A stretch of DNA of 64,000 bases, taken from JAEUPI01 sp046348365 (GTDB lineage Bacteria; Pseudomonadota; Gammaproteobacteria; Burkholderiales; Burkholderiaceae_C). Of this stretch, positions 7,164 through 14,592 are shown piece by piece. Made by a program: the position numbers and the translations under genes. A model generated the notes under the pieces. The model worked only from the letters and a program-made list of their open reading frames with translations. It searched no databases and had not been told where the DNA came from. The stretch's first letter is position 1. Each line of letters begins with the position of its first letter. The stretch is from contig JAXMEL010000001.1 of the NCBI GenBank assembly GCA_046348365.1, positions 992,001 to 1,056,000 on the forward strand, read 5' to 3'.

Positions 7164-9719
7164 TCAGCTGTAGTCATGCACCGACGCCTCTTCCGCCAAG
7201 GCGGCATTCACCGCCCGCTCGTCCATCGTTCGATCCGGTCCGCGCAACACGGGCTGCGCCGGCGGCAAGCGACCGTCCCGGTTGTCGTTGTCCAGCCTTC
7301 GCTCGGGGCGGTGATAGCGCCACAACCGAGCGCCGCCGCCGTCGCGTTTGCGCTCCCAGCCCAGTTGATGCATCACCACACCGACGCGAGTCGCCATCTG
7401 GCGACCGGAATCGATGCGATCGACCGGCACGCCGCAGCCCCACGTCAACAGCTCGTGCGCTGTGAATTTCCTGATGCTGCGCACCGGCGTCGCGGCCTCA
7501 CCCACTGACACGTCACTGTCGAGCCAGACCGCCAGCTTCTCGAACCACGGGTCGCTGATCTGTCGCGCGTCCTGCTCATCTTTGAGGTATTCGCGGGTCT
7601 CGGCTTCGGTCGGCCAATAGCGCCGCGTCTCGCGGGCCAACTCGTCATCCCCTGGAGTGTTCAACCTGGCCAGTGCCTCCGCGAACAGCTGATCTCGGCC
7701 TTGCTCCAACAGGTCGATGCGGATCTCGCCTGTGCAATTCACCGGCCACATGCGCCGCGCACCCGTCGGATCCTTGAAGTACTGGTGTTGGTTGGTTGAG
7801 CCACCGAACACACCGCTGCGCGGGCGATCGACGAACCGGCGCGCAAACGGCTCGCGCACTCGGTCAACACGGCTCGACACGTACTGCTTCACCGCGGTGA
7901 CCTCTGCCTTGTTGAAGGCGTCCAGTTCGCCCACCTCGTACAACCACACACCCGCCAAGCTGAGCAGGGCATCCTTGTCGCCGATTCGTATTGGCGTGTC
8001 GGCAAACCACTCGGGTCGAACTGCGAGCGTGCGCAGCCCCGTGCTCTTCCGCAGCCCTTGAGGCCCTTCGAACACGATCATGTAGTCCATCTGGCAGCCG
8101 GGACGCCGGATGCGGTTGACCATCCCCATCAGGAACCATGTACCGACGAGCTCGAGGTAACGCGGCTTCTCTGACGTTGCGCCCATCCAGTCAGCGAGCC
8201 AGTGCCGCAGCCTCGGCGTGCCGTCCCAAGGTGGAAGCCCATTGAGGTAGTCACGCACCGGGTGAAACTTGTTGCGCGCCGCAGCCATTGCAACGCCCTG
8301 CACCAGCGTGGATTCGGCCTGCACATGCAGTCGCCAATTGCGCGCCAGACAGTCGCCCAGCTCGTAGTCGTCTTCCTGGGTCCACTCGCCGGGCGGACTC
8401 GCCCAAGGCGTTTTCCGCAACTTCATCACCCGGTGCGCGAACTCGTCGTATCCCACCAGGCCTCTGAAGTCGGGCGCGTTCATCAGGAACACGCAAACGT
8501 TCTCGCGGCAGTCCCGCCAGCCGTTCCGATCTCGGAACAGGCGCTGCAGCCACTCGGGCTGTATGCTGGTCTGATCTTCCGGCGGCGGCTCAGGCCGTGC
8601 CGGTGGTGCCGCGACATTTGGTGTGAGCTGTGACGGCGCTGCTGCGCCTCCCGCGCCCACTCCTGAGTCAAGCGGCATGACGTGCGACATGAAGTCCAGC
8701 AACTGGTCGCGCGACCATCCTGCCGCGATGGCGTCGGCACAGTCCCAGCCGTCGGTCCGCGTGCCAGGCGGCCCAACGTCGACGATGCGCACCACGCAGC
8801 CCTGCCGATCCAGCAGCTCGGCCAGCTTGAGCATCGCCGCCAAGCCGGGCTGCTTCTCGGCCGCCAGCAATGCCCCGGTCTTGCGGTCGCGCTGGCTGTC
8901 GGCATCGGGCCAGGCCAGCACCTGCGTACCCTCGGGCAGCACCGCCCAGTCGGCCAAGTGCACCACCTTGCAGCCGCCCGGCCAGGCCAGCACCGGCACC
9001 TCGCGGCCCAGCGCGTCGTACAGCGCATCGGCCTTCCGCTCGCCCTCCACCAGCACCACGCGCGGCGGCACCGGCTGCGCGCTCGGGCCCAGCCGCCACA
9101 GCCCGTACAGCGGCCGCGGGTTGGCGAACGCCTTGTAGCGCCACTGGCGGCGGTTCTTCGGCCCCCAGCACCACGACAGCGGCTGCACGTCCTTGCTGCC
9201 GTCGCTGGCGTTGAAGCGCGCCACCACGCCCAGCAGCCGGCCGTCGCGGTCGCGGTATTCCCAATGCAGCGGCGGCACCCCGCGCGCGTAGTGGCCCCAC
9301 TGCGTGTGATAGTCCGGCGCATCGTCGGGCACCGGCCGCACCGCCTGCCAATCGACCGCGGCATCCTTGCGCGGTGGCGCCACCGGCGCCGCCCGCCAGC
9401 CCGTATCGCCCAGCAACTCGCGCGCCGCCTCGAGCATCGTCGCGCAACCGCGCACCCGCCTGTACAGCGACAGCAGATCCGCCCCGCGGTCGGCCGGCCC
9501 ACCAGCGTTGTCGCCCCACCGGCCCGTGGCTAGGTTCACGTTGGCGCTCTTGCCGGCGCCGCCGTCGAAGTCGCCCACGTACCAGTAGCGGCCCTTGCGG
9601 TGGCCAGCCGGCAGCCATTGCGGTACCAACGCCTCGGCCCGCTCGAGCAACGCTGCCGCCAGCGCCGCGAAGTCGATCGGCCCGCGGTTGTCGCCGCCTG
9701 GATGGATACGCGAACTCAT
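7164..9719 (-). CDS. Phage primase-helicase (toprim N-terminal, VirE-type ATPase C-terminal)
   Basis: This is an 851-residue protein that should prime and unwind the element's DNA. The N-terminal third carries a toprim-like pattern, VVLVEGERKADAL at residues 221-233 and AWPDAD at 269-274. Residues about 385-720 form a VirE/D5-type superfamily 3 helicase: Walker A GPQGLRKST at 552-560, Walker B VWLYEVGEL at 591-599, and sensor-type FGGSTNQ downstream. A proline-rich linker (about 365-382) separates the halves. Start ATG at 9719. Similar proteins occur in prophages and in satellite islands. The adjacent iteron cluster fits an origin served by this protein. Confidence 0.85.
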   Translation of the reverse strand: MSSRIHPGGDNRGPIDFAALAAALLERAEALVPQWLPAGHRKGRYWYVGDFDGGAGKSANVNLATGRWGDNAGGPADRGADLLSLYRRVRGCATMLEAARELLGDTGWRAAPVAPPRKDAAVDWQAVRPVPDDAPDYHTQWGHYARGVPPLHWEYRDRDGRLLGVVARFNASDGSKDVQPLSWCWGPKNRRQWRYKAFANPRPLYGLWRLGPSAQPVPPRVVLVEGERKADALYDALGREVPVLAWPGGCKVVHLADWAVLPEGTQVLAWPDADSQRDRKTGALLAAEKQPGLAAMLKLAELLDRQGCVVRIVDVGPPGTRTDGWDCADAIAAGWSRDQLLDFMSHVMPLDSGVGAGGAAAPSQLTPNVAAPPARPEPPPEDQTSIQPEWLQRLFRDRNGWRDCRENVCVFLMNAPDFRGLVGYDEFAHRVMKLRKTPWASPPGEWTQEDDYELGDCLARNWRLHVQAESTLVQGVAMAAARNKFHPVRDYLNGLPPWDGTPRLRHWLADWMGATSEKPRYLELVGTWFLMGMVNRIRRPGCQMDYMIVFEGPQGLRKSTGLRTLAVRPEWFADTPIRIGDKDALLSLAGVWLYEVGELDAFNKAEVTAVKQYVSSRVDRVREPFARRFVDRPRSGVFGGSTNQHQYFKDPTGARRMWPVNCTGEIRIDLLEQGRDQLFAEALARLNTPGDDELARETRRYWPTEAETREYLKDEQDARQISDPWFEKLAVWLDSDVSVGEAATPVRSIRKFTAHELLTWGCGVPVDRIDSGRQMATRVGVVMHQLGWERKRDGGGARLWRYHRPERRLDNDNRDGRLPPAQPVLRGPDRTMDERAVNAALAEEASVHDYS

Positions 9720-9825
9720 TCCCAGTGGAGATGCGGTTCGACTTCACCGCGCGTCACGTAGCATGCAAAGACGCGCGGCGCACCTTCGCGCAGGTCAGTG
9801 CGAAGACGCAACGCCGGTTGCGCAA

Positions 9826-10119
9826 TTACTCCGGAGCCGAGGTGCTGGTGCGCTGCTCTGTCGCGGCGTCCAACTCGGCGCGGCGTCTCGCCTCACTATT
9901 GGCAATCTCAACCATCGTCTGATCCATCAATCCCGGCACGACTCGCACACGCCCAGCGACGATCACCAGCGCGCCGAGTTTGAACAGCATGGCCTTCTTG
10001 TGCGCGATCAGCCAGCGCAGCGTCGGTACTCCGGGGTAGATCCGTGGTCGCAGCTCGCAGTACTCCTCGGGGAGCATGCTCGAATGGAGCACATCGACGT
10101 CGGAATAAAGAGAATTCAT
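9826..10119 (-). CDS. Small prophage protein, paralogue A of a tandem pair (97 aa)
   Basis: It starts at ATG 10119 with a GAGG site. It aligns without gaps to the next gene upstream over about 85 residues, sharing the pattern EYCE.RP..P....RW.......L....AL....GR.R.VP..MD....EIA, near 45 percent identity by eye. Comparable short proteins, annotated only as hypothetical or putative DNA-binding, sit beside primase genes in Burkholderiales prophages as I recall. The position between integrase and primase suggests regulation or excision, but no helix-turn-helix is certain. Confidence 0.65.
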   Translation of the reverse strand: MNSLYSDVDVLHSSMLPEEYCELRPRIYPGVPTLRWLIAHKKAMLFKLGALVIVAGRVRVVPGLMDQTMVEIANSEARRRAELDAATEQRTSTSAPE

Positions 10120-10125
10120 GAAGAG

Positions 10126-10158
10126 CCTCGTTTCGACGGGCAGACAGGGTCCGCGGAA
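10126..10158. repeat. Direct repeat, copy 1: leader of paralogue A
   Basis: The block CCTCG(T/C)TTCGA(C/T)GGGC, continuing GACAGGGTCCGCGGA, lies immediately upstream of both paralogous genes: 10126-10158 here and about 10532-10563 for the other. It contains the ribosome site (GAGG on the minus strand) and supports duplication of gene plus leader as one unit. Confidence 0.7.
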
Positions 10159-10199
10159 GACATTGGACGCGACGCACGGAGCGCGTCGAGCGGCGGGAA

Positions 10200-10520
10200 T
10201 CACCGAATGAGCTGCTGCCCCCGCAAGGGGCCGGGCGCACCCGTGGTGGCATCGCGCGTTTTCGCGTCGTCCAAGCTGGCGCGGCGGCGGATCGCACTCG
10301 CAGCGATCTCGGCCACTGCTCGATCCATGCGATCCGGCACGATCCGCAACCGGCCGCCGTGCATCAGCAACGCGTCGGCCTCGATGAGCCTGGCTTTGTT
10401 GTCCCTCACGAACCAACGCACCGCCATGACTGACGGGAAGAGTTGCGGTCTTCGCTCGCAATATTCGTCGAGACGCACACTCGAAAGGAGCGCATCAACC
10501 TCTGTGGAGAGTGAAACCAT
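10200..10520 (-). CDS. Small prophage protein, paralogue B of a tandem pair (106 aa)
   Basis: It begins with MVSLSTEVD at ATG 10520 behind a GAGG site. It is the upstream partner of the paralogous pair; the region around residues 22-65 (YCERRPQLFPS..AVRWFVRDNKARL) is the most conserved. The C-terminal tail differs from its partner. Upstream flanks are also duplicated (see the direct repeat entry), so the pair arose by a tandem duplication that took in the leader. Function unknown; a regulator or excision factor is possible from its place. Confidence 0.65.
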   Translation of the reverse strand: MVSLSTEVDALLSSVRLDEYCERRPQLFPSVMAVRWFVRDNKARLIEADALLMHGGRLRIVPDRMDRAVAEIAASAIRRRASLDDAKTRDATTGAPGPLRGQQLIR

Positions 10521-10531
10521 GATTGAAAGAA

Positions 10532-10563
10532 CCTCGCTTCGATGGGCCGACAGGGTCCGCGGA
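10532..10563. repeat. Direct repeat, copy 2: leader of paralogue B
   Basis: This is the second copy of the leader block found at 10126-10158, differing at a few positions. It lies just upstream of the ATG at 10520. Beyond it, from 10564 to 10859, I see no gene, only the two inverted repeats listed separately. Confidence 0.7.
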
Positions 10564-10584
10564 TGGCACTCTGCGCGGCGCGTT

Positions 10585-10609
10585 GTCTCATTTCTCGGAA
10601 AAGTGAGAC
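10585..10609. promoter_or_regulatory. Inverted repeat GTCTCA-N13-TGAGAC, possible operator
   Basis: Perfect 6-bp arms (10585-10590 and 10604-10609) enclose an A/T-richer 13-base spacer. It lies 65 bases upstream of the paralogue B start in an otherwise gene-free stretch. The spacing is suitable for a dimeric repressor. No promoter hexamers are clear, so the operator role is inference. Confidence 0.4.
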
Positions 10610-10801
10610 GATTTGCGTAGCGTGGCGCATGCGGCGGCCTGTGCGCCTCGATCGGCGTCCCTTTCGTGGACCGTGTGAGGACGCGCAGAAGCGCGCTCCG
10701 CTCAGTGCCAAGTTGCGCGGCCTGGCGAAGGACCAATGATTGAATTGCAGCCACCTGAAGACGTGGCGCTCGCCTTTGGCGGCAATCACCCGACGGCGCT
10801 T

Positions 10802-10837
10802 CGTAGGGTCGGCCTTTGATGCCGAGCCGACCCTACG
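10802..10837. terminator. Strong hairpin after integrase, likely terminator
   Basis: Perfect 12-bp arms CGTAGGGTCGGC and GCCGACCCTACG flank a 12-base loop, starting 23 bases beyond the integrase stop. No T tract is present on either strand, so it may act as a barrier or a protein site, and not as a classic intrinsic terminator. Confidence 0.5.
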
Positions 10838-10859
10838 AGCAGCCACCGCGCACTCGCGG

Positions 10860-11798
10860 CTACTTGATTGCGCCGAGCACCCTCTGCACCAGCTGGGCTT
10901 TGTGGCCGGTCGCCAAGTGGGCATACCGGCGCGTGACGCTGATCTGCCGATGTCCAAGCACGTCGGCTATCTCGAGAAGGCTGGCGCCAGATTGGGCCAA
11001 CCAGGAGGCGCAGCTGTGCCGCAGGTCGTGCATCCTGAAATTCCTCACCCGCGCCACGCGCAGCGCCTCCCGCCATCGGTTCTCCAGGTGATACGGCACG
11101 TCCGGCCGGCGCGTTGAGGCGAACACGAGGGCCGTCGGCGCACCCTCGAATCGCTTCATCTCCTCCACCGCGGCAGGCACCAGCGGCAGTACGCGCGCAT
11201 CGGAGTTCTTCGAACGCACGATGTGCGCCTCGGCCCGCGCCATATCGATGTCACGCCAGCGCAGGCCCAGCAACTCGCCGCGCCGCGCGCCGGTGGTCAT
11301 TCCCAACAGCACCAGCAGATACAGCCGCGGCCACTTCGACGCCTTGCAGGCGTCGAGCAGCCGCACGCGCTCGTCGTCGCTCAGAAACCGCGTCTTGCCG
11401 TTGCCCTCGGGCCGCCTGGCGATCGCGCGGCATGGGTGCTGCCACCCTTTGGGCGTGATGCGCTTGCGCATGGCCCAAGAGCAGACGGCGCCCAGCGCGG
11501 CGCTGTAGCGGTTGACCGTCGCCGGACCGATGGGCTTGCGCCGGGCGCGGTAGATGGGCTTGCCTTCGGCGTCTTCACCGGCATAGAAGCGGTTCGGCAG
11601 CTGCGCCAGCCGCTCGAGCGCCGCGTGCACGGCATCGTCGTCGAGTTCGTCAAGCCGCAGCTTGCCGAGTTCGCCCTTCCACCAGGCCATGCGCTGCACC
11701 CGCGACGTATCTCGGCCGGCATACTGGCCCATGTACCAATCGATCACGTCGGCCAGAAGCACCGAGCCATCGCGCATCGGGAGGATGGTTTCGCTCAT
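10860..11798 (-). CDS. Tyrosine-type site-specific integrase
   Basis: This is a 312-residue phage integrase. It has an N-terminal SAM-like arm-binding region (about 10-115) and a catalytic domain with Arg172 in TTGARRGELLGL, Lys197, His257 and Arg260 in MHDLRHS, His283 in LGHRQ and the nucleophile Tyr292 in RRYAHL. All expected catalytic residues are present, so it looks active. ATG at 11798 has a GGGAGG site and overlaps the upstream stop as ATGA. It is the fifth gene of a tightly overlapping set, so it is probably translationally coupled to four unknown genes. Confidence 0.93.
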   Translation of the reverse strand: MSETILPMRDGSVLLADVIDWYMGQYAGRDTSRVQRMAWWKGELGKLRLDELDDDAVHAALERLAQLPNRFYAGEDAEGKPIYRARRKPIGPATVNRYSAALGAVCSWAMRKRITPKGWQHPCRAIARRPEGNGKTRFLSDDERVRLLDACKASKWPRLYLLVLLGMTTGARRGELLGLRWRDIDMARAEAHIVRSKNSDARVLPLVPAAVEEMKRFEGAPTALVFASTRRPDVPYHLENRWREALRVARVRNFRMHDLRHSCASWLAQSGASLLEIADVLGHRQISVTRRYAHLATGHKAQLVQRVLGAIK

Positions 11799-12115
11799 GA
11801 CGCACCACCTCCCTTCACGCTGCTGTCGCCGGGCGCGAGGCCGAGCGTCTTCCTGATGGCCAATGCGCGTTCCAGGCGCTGGCCGGCGCAGAGGAGTTGC
11901 ACGAAAGCCGCGCCCGTCTGTCCGCGCCGGGCAATGGCGGCAAGCACCTCCTCGCATGCGGCGCGGTCGTCTGCAATTCCTTCGGCGAGGGCCTCGAGCA
12001 CGACGGAGGCGAGCGGCACCGCCTGCCCTTCGCCGACGTGGTGCGGCAGGTCGAGTTCGAGCGCACGGAGGGCGCCTGCTGCTGACGGTAGTGCCAACAA
12101 TTCGGTGAGCGTCAT
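11795..12115 (-). CDS. Unknown small prophage protein upstream of integrase (106 aa)
   Basis: ATG at 12115 overlaps the preceding stop (ATGA), and its own stop overlaps the integrase start in the same way. The product is rich in Ala and Leu and probably all-helical (ALAEGIADDRAACEEVLAAI, GAAFVQLLCAGQRLERAL). No motif is recognised. Chain overlap with integrase indicates co-translation. Confidence 0.65.
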   Translation of the reverse strand: MTLTELLALPSAAGALRALELDLPHHVGEGQAVPLASVVLEALAEGIADDRAACEEVLAAIARRGQTGAAFVQLLCAGQRLERALAIRKTLGLAPGDSSVKGGGAS

Positions 12116-12516
12116 TGCGTGCCTCCCTTGCGGTTCGGCCTGAACTCGCCGATGGTGATCAGCCCGCCCTTGAACTCCGGATCGCGCGAGATACTTTCGT
12201 TCACCGTGTCCACGAAGTCGCGGTAGGGTGAGGCGTGCCCAAGGATCCCGCAGCAGAACATCACCGCCCCGCCCGGCCGTAAGAGGAGAACGGCGCAGAC
12301 TTTGTCCTCGGGCTTGCCGAATGCAATCTGCTCGCACACCACCACGTCCAAGCCCTGAAGCTGCGCGAACGCGATCTCGCCCCTAACGTACGTCTCGTCA
12401 ACGCCGAGTTCCTCGCACAGCACGGACACGCTCCCGTAAAGGCGCTGGCCGATGATGGGGAAGTAGAGGGGCTCGACGTCGACGAGGTCACTGCGAATGG
12501 GTGTCGCGGTCATCAC
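12112..12516 (-). CDS. Unknown prophage protein (134 aa)
   Basis: It starts at ATG 12516, overlapping the previous stop as ATGA; a second ATG follows immediately. The sequence is acidic and mixed in structure, with VEPLYFPIIGQRLYGSVSVL near residues 13-32 and a hydrophobic VCAVLLLRPGGAVMFCCGIL near 73-92 that could be a buried strand pair or one short membrane-like stretch. I do not recognise it. It is one link in the overlapping set that ends in the integrase. Confidence 0.65.
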   Translation of the reverse strand: MMTATPIRSDLVDVEPLYFPIIGQRLYGSVSVLCEELGVDETYVRGEIAFAQLQGLDVVVCEQIAFGKPEDKVCAVLLLRPGGAVMFCCGILGHASPYRDFVDTVNESISRDPEFKGGLITIGEFRPNRKGGTQ

Positions 12517-12851
12517 AGACCCCCTTTCGCATCGGCGTCGCTGTCCTGCTGCAGGATGACTGAAGCCACCGTGACCACGCGCGCAATGGCGACGCCGGAC
12601 AGTTCGAGCAGAAACTGCAGCTGCTGCTCGTAGGCCTTGATCGCCTCGACGACGGCCACCATCTCCGAGCCGTCAGCGTCGGTGCTGAACCCGTCGTAGA
12701 GCTGCTGGCCACTGCGCGTGAGTACAGCCAGCATCATGCGGCGGTGGCGATTGTCGATGCGCGTGGACTTCTCGCGCTCCTCGACCTGCGCCATGGTGAG
12801 CGCCGCGCCGAAGGCGAGCGGATCCGGTGAGTTGTGGGTGAGTGCGTTCAT
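12513..12851 (-). CDS. Unknown small prophage protein, helical (112 aa)
   Basis: ATG at 12851 overlaps the preceding stop (ATGA). Residues about 27-50 are basic (QVEEREKSTRIDNRHRRMML), and a long amphipathic to hydrophobic helix follows (AIKAYEQQLQFLLELSGVAI). No known motif is seen. Placement among overlapping genes suggests a role in the same early operon as the integrase. Confidence 0.65.
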   Translation of the reverse strand: MNALTHNSPDPLAFGAALTMAQVEEREKSTRIDNRHRRMMLAVLTRSGQQLYDGFSTDADGSEMVAVVEAIKAYEQQLQFLLELSGVAIARVVTVASVILQQDSDADAKGGL

Positions 12852-13240
12852 TGCGCACCCCTTTCGGCTGCACCCGCGGCGATGTCGACGAGGTCTGACG
12901 CCAGCTCGTGCAACTGATAGAAGACTAGGGTCAGGCTGTTCTCGTTCAGCTGTCGCGAGCCCTCCTCCTGGGCCGCCACGGCGGCCGACGCCACGTCGAC
13001 CAGGGCCTGGATCCGAGCCACGCAACAGGTGGTGCGAGAAAGCGCATCCACAGCGAAGAAGAGCGGACGCGGGCCGTCGTCGAGGGGCGGTCGCGCCGAG
13101 GCCACCGCCTCACGAGGTGGCCAGCCGGCGGGCCGATCTACAGCCGCGCCAGTACTGCCCTCGCGGCACGAGGGGAAGCCGGCTTGCATCGTGCTGTCGG
13201 ACACGATGCCGTCGCCGGCGGACTGATGAGAATTTGCCAT
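12848..13240 (-). CDS. Unknown prophage protein, first gene of the integrase operon (130 aa)
   Basis: ATG at 13240 follows a CGGAGC site. The first 60 residues are low-complexity and probably disordered. The C-terminal 60 form a helical stretch with CCVARIQALVDVASAAVAAQEE and LVFYQLHELASDLVDIAAG. A hairpin (CCGCCG/CGGCGG, 13265-13280) lies in the leader, about 25 bases upstream of the start. It is the gene nearest the tRNA end of the element. Function unknown. Confidence 0.6.
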   Translation of the reverse strand: MANSHQSAGDGIVSDSTMQAGFPSCREGSTGAAVDRPAGWPPREAVASARPPLDDGPRPLFFAVDALSRTTCCVARIQALVDVASAAVAAQEEGSRQLNENSLTLVFYQLHELASDLVDIAAGAAERGAQ

Positions 13241-13365
13241 TTGAAGCTCCGGGTGAGTTGAAACCCGCCGTCACCGGCGGACCAAAACCGCGGAGCCCTG
13301 AACGGCCCATCGAATGCGAGAAAGCCTAGATGCTACAGGAACTTAGCTGCAGCACCCTTCGTCGT

Positions 13366-13442
13366 TGGTAGGCCGTGTTGGGATCGAACCAACGACCAAA
13401 GGATTATGAGTCCTCTGCTCTAACCGACTGAGCTAACGGCCC
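13366..13442 (-). tRNA. tRNA-Met (anticodon CAT), or tRNA-Ile2
   Basis: A 77-base cloverleaf on the minus strand includes an encoded CCA (13366-13368). The stems read GGGCCGT/ACGGCCT for the acceptor, GCTC/GAGC for the D arm, GAGGA/TCCTT for the anticodon arm and GTTGG/CCAAC for the T arm. The anticodon loop is CTCATAA. Position 1:72 is a G-U wobble. CAT can be elongator Met or, if lysidine-modified, Ile2; sequence alone does not settle it. It is not the initiator, which lacks the 1:72 pair. Its 3' end faces the prophage, so it is the probable integration target. Confidence 0.9.
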
Positions 13443-13493
13443 TGCGCATGCGCGCGGGAGATTGTAGGAGGCGATTGCTCGCGGTCGGCCTTG

Positions 13494-14519
13494 TCAGCCC
13501 TTGGTCGACAGCGCGTTGCTCACCAGCCGCGAGGTGATGTCGACGATCTGCACCATGCGCTCGTAGGCCATGCGCGTCGGGCCGATCACGCCGAGCGTGC
13601 CGACGATGCGGCCGTCGACCTCATAGGGAGCCGACACGATCGACAGCTCCTCGTAGGGCACCACGCCGCTCTCGCCGCCGATGAAGATGCGCACGCCGTC
13701 GGCGCGGCTCGACACTTCGAGCAGCCGCATCAGCTGCGTCTTCTGCTCGAACAGGTCGAACAGCTTGCGCAGCGAGCCGAGGTCGCTGCCGAAGTCCTGC
13801 ACGCCGAGCAGGTTGCGCTCGCCCGAGACGACGACCTGCTCGCTCTCCTGCATCGCCTCGGTGCCGGCCTGCACCGCCGCCTGCATCAGCTGCGCGATCT
13901 CGCCGCGCAGCACATCGATCTCGCTGCGCAGGCGCTCGCGCACCTCGTCGAGCGCGAGGCCGGCGTAGTGCGCGTTCAGGTAGTTGGTGGCCTCGACCAG
14001 CTCGTTCTGCGCGAAGTCACGCGCCGTCACGATCACGCGGTTCTGCACGTCGCCTTCGGGTGACACCAGGATCACCAGCACGCGCCGCTCCGACAAGCGC
14101 AGGAACTCGATGTGGCGGAACACGCCGGGCCGCCGCGGCGCGGTGACCACGCCGACGAAGTGCGACAGGCTCGACAGCAGGTGCGCCGCCTGCGCGATCA
14201 CGCGCTGCGGCTGGTCGGGGTGCAGCTGCTCGCGCGCGCTGGCCAGGTCGGCCGGGATGTGCTCCAGGTCGATCGGCCGCGCCGTCATCATCATGTCGAC
14301 GAAGAGGCGGTAGCCGCGCGCAGTGGGCACGCGCCCGGCCGAGGTGTGCGGGCTGGCGATCAGCCCCATCTCCTCCAGATCGGCCATCACGTTGCGGATG
14401 GTCGCCGGCGACAGCTCCATGCCCGATGCGCGCGACAGCGTGCGCGAGCCCACGGGCAGGCCGTCGGCGATGTAGCGCTCGACCAGCGTCTTGAGCAGCG
14501 AACGGGCGCGTTCGTCCAT
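13494..14519 (-). CDS. hrcA: Heat-inducible transcription repressor HrcA
   Basis: The 341-residue protein represses heat-shock genes such as groESL by binding CIRCE operators and is kept active by GroEL. The N-terminal winged helix (residues about 1-75, with GLPVGSRTLSRASGMELSPA and IRNVMADLEEMGLI) and the C-terminal domain carrying GVVPYEELSIVSAPYEVDG and GTLGVIGPTRMAYERMV are typical in order and length. Start ATG at 14519. It is divergent from nadK across about 70 bases. I see no CIRCE palindrome in this window, so its targets lie elsewhere. Confidence 0.97.
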   Translation of the reverse strand: MDERARSLLKTLVERYIADGLPVGSRTLSRASGMELSPATIRNVMADLEEMGLIASPHTSAGRVPTARGYRLFVDMMMTARPIDLEHIPADLASAREQLHPDQPQRVIAQAAHLLSSLSHFVGVVTAPRRPGVFRHIEFLRLSERRVLVILVSPEGDVQNRVIVTARDFAQNELVEATNYLNAHYAGLALDEVRERLRSEIDVLRGEIAQLMQAAVQAGTEAMQESEQVVVSGERNLLGVQDFGSDLGSLRKLFDLFEQKTQLMRLLEVSSRADGVRIFIGGESGVVPYEELSIVSAPYEVDGRIVGTLGVIGPTRMAYERMVQIVDITSRLVSNALSTKG

Positions 14520-14592
14520 GGCTGCTTTTCATTGTACGAAGCCGCGTTCTGCGCGCTGCGCGCGGCAAAACCCCTGTGGTGTAATCCCGCGC

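Noticed and set aside
6568..7508. Plus-strand open frames in the prophage (6568-7032, 6798-7508)
   Set aside because: They oppose the direction of every other gene in the element, overlap the primase end, and their translations are repetitive Arg/Pro/His chains made by the iteron repeats.
13443..14592. CIRCE operator for HrcA in its own locus
   Set aside because: No TTAGCACTC-N9-GAGTGCTAA-like palindrome was found near hrcA or elsewhere in the window.
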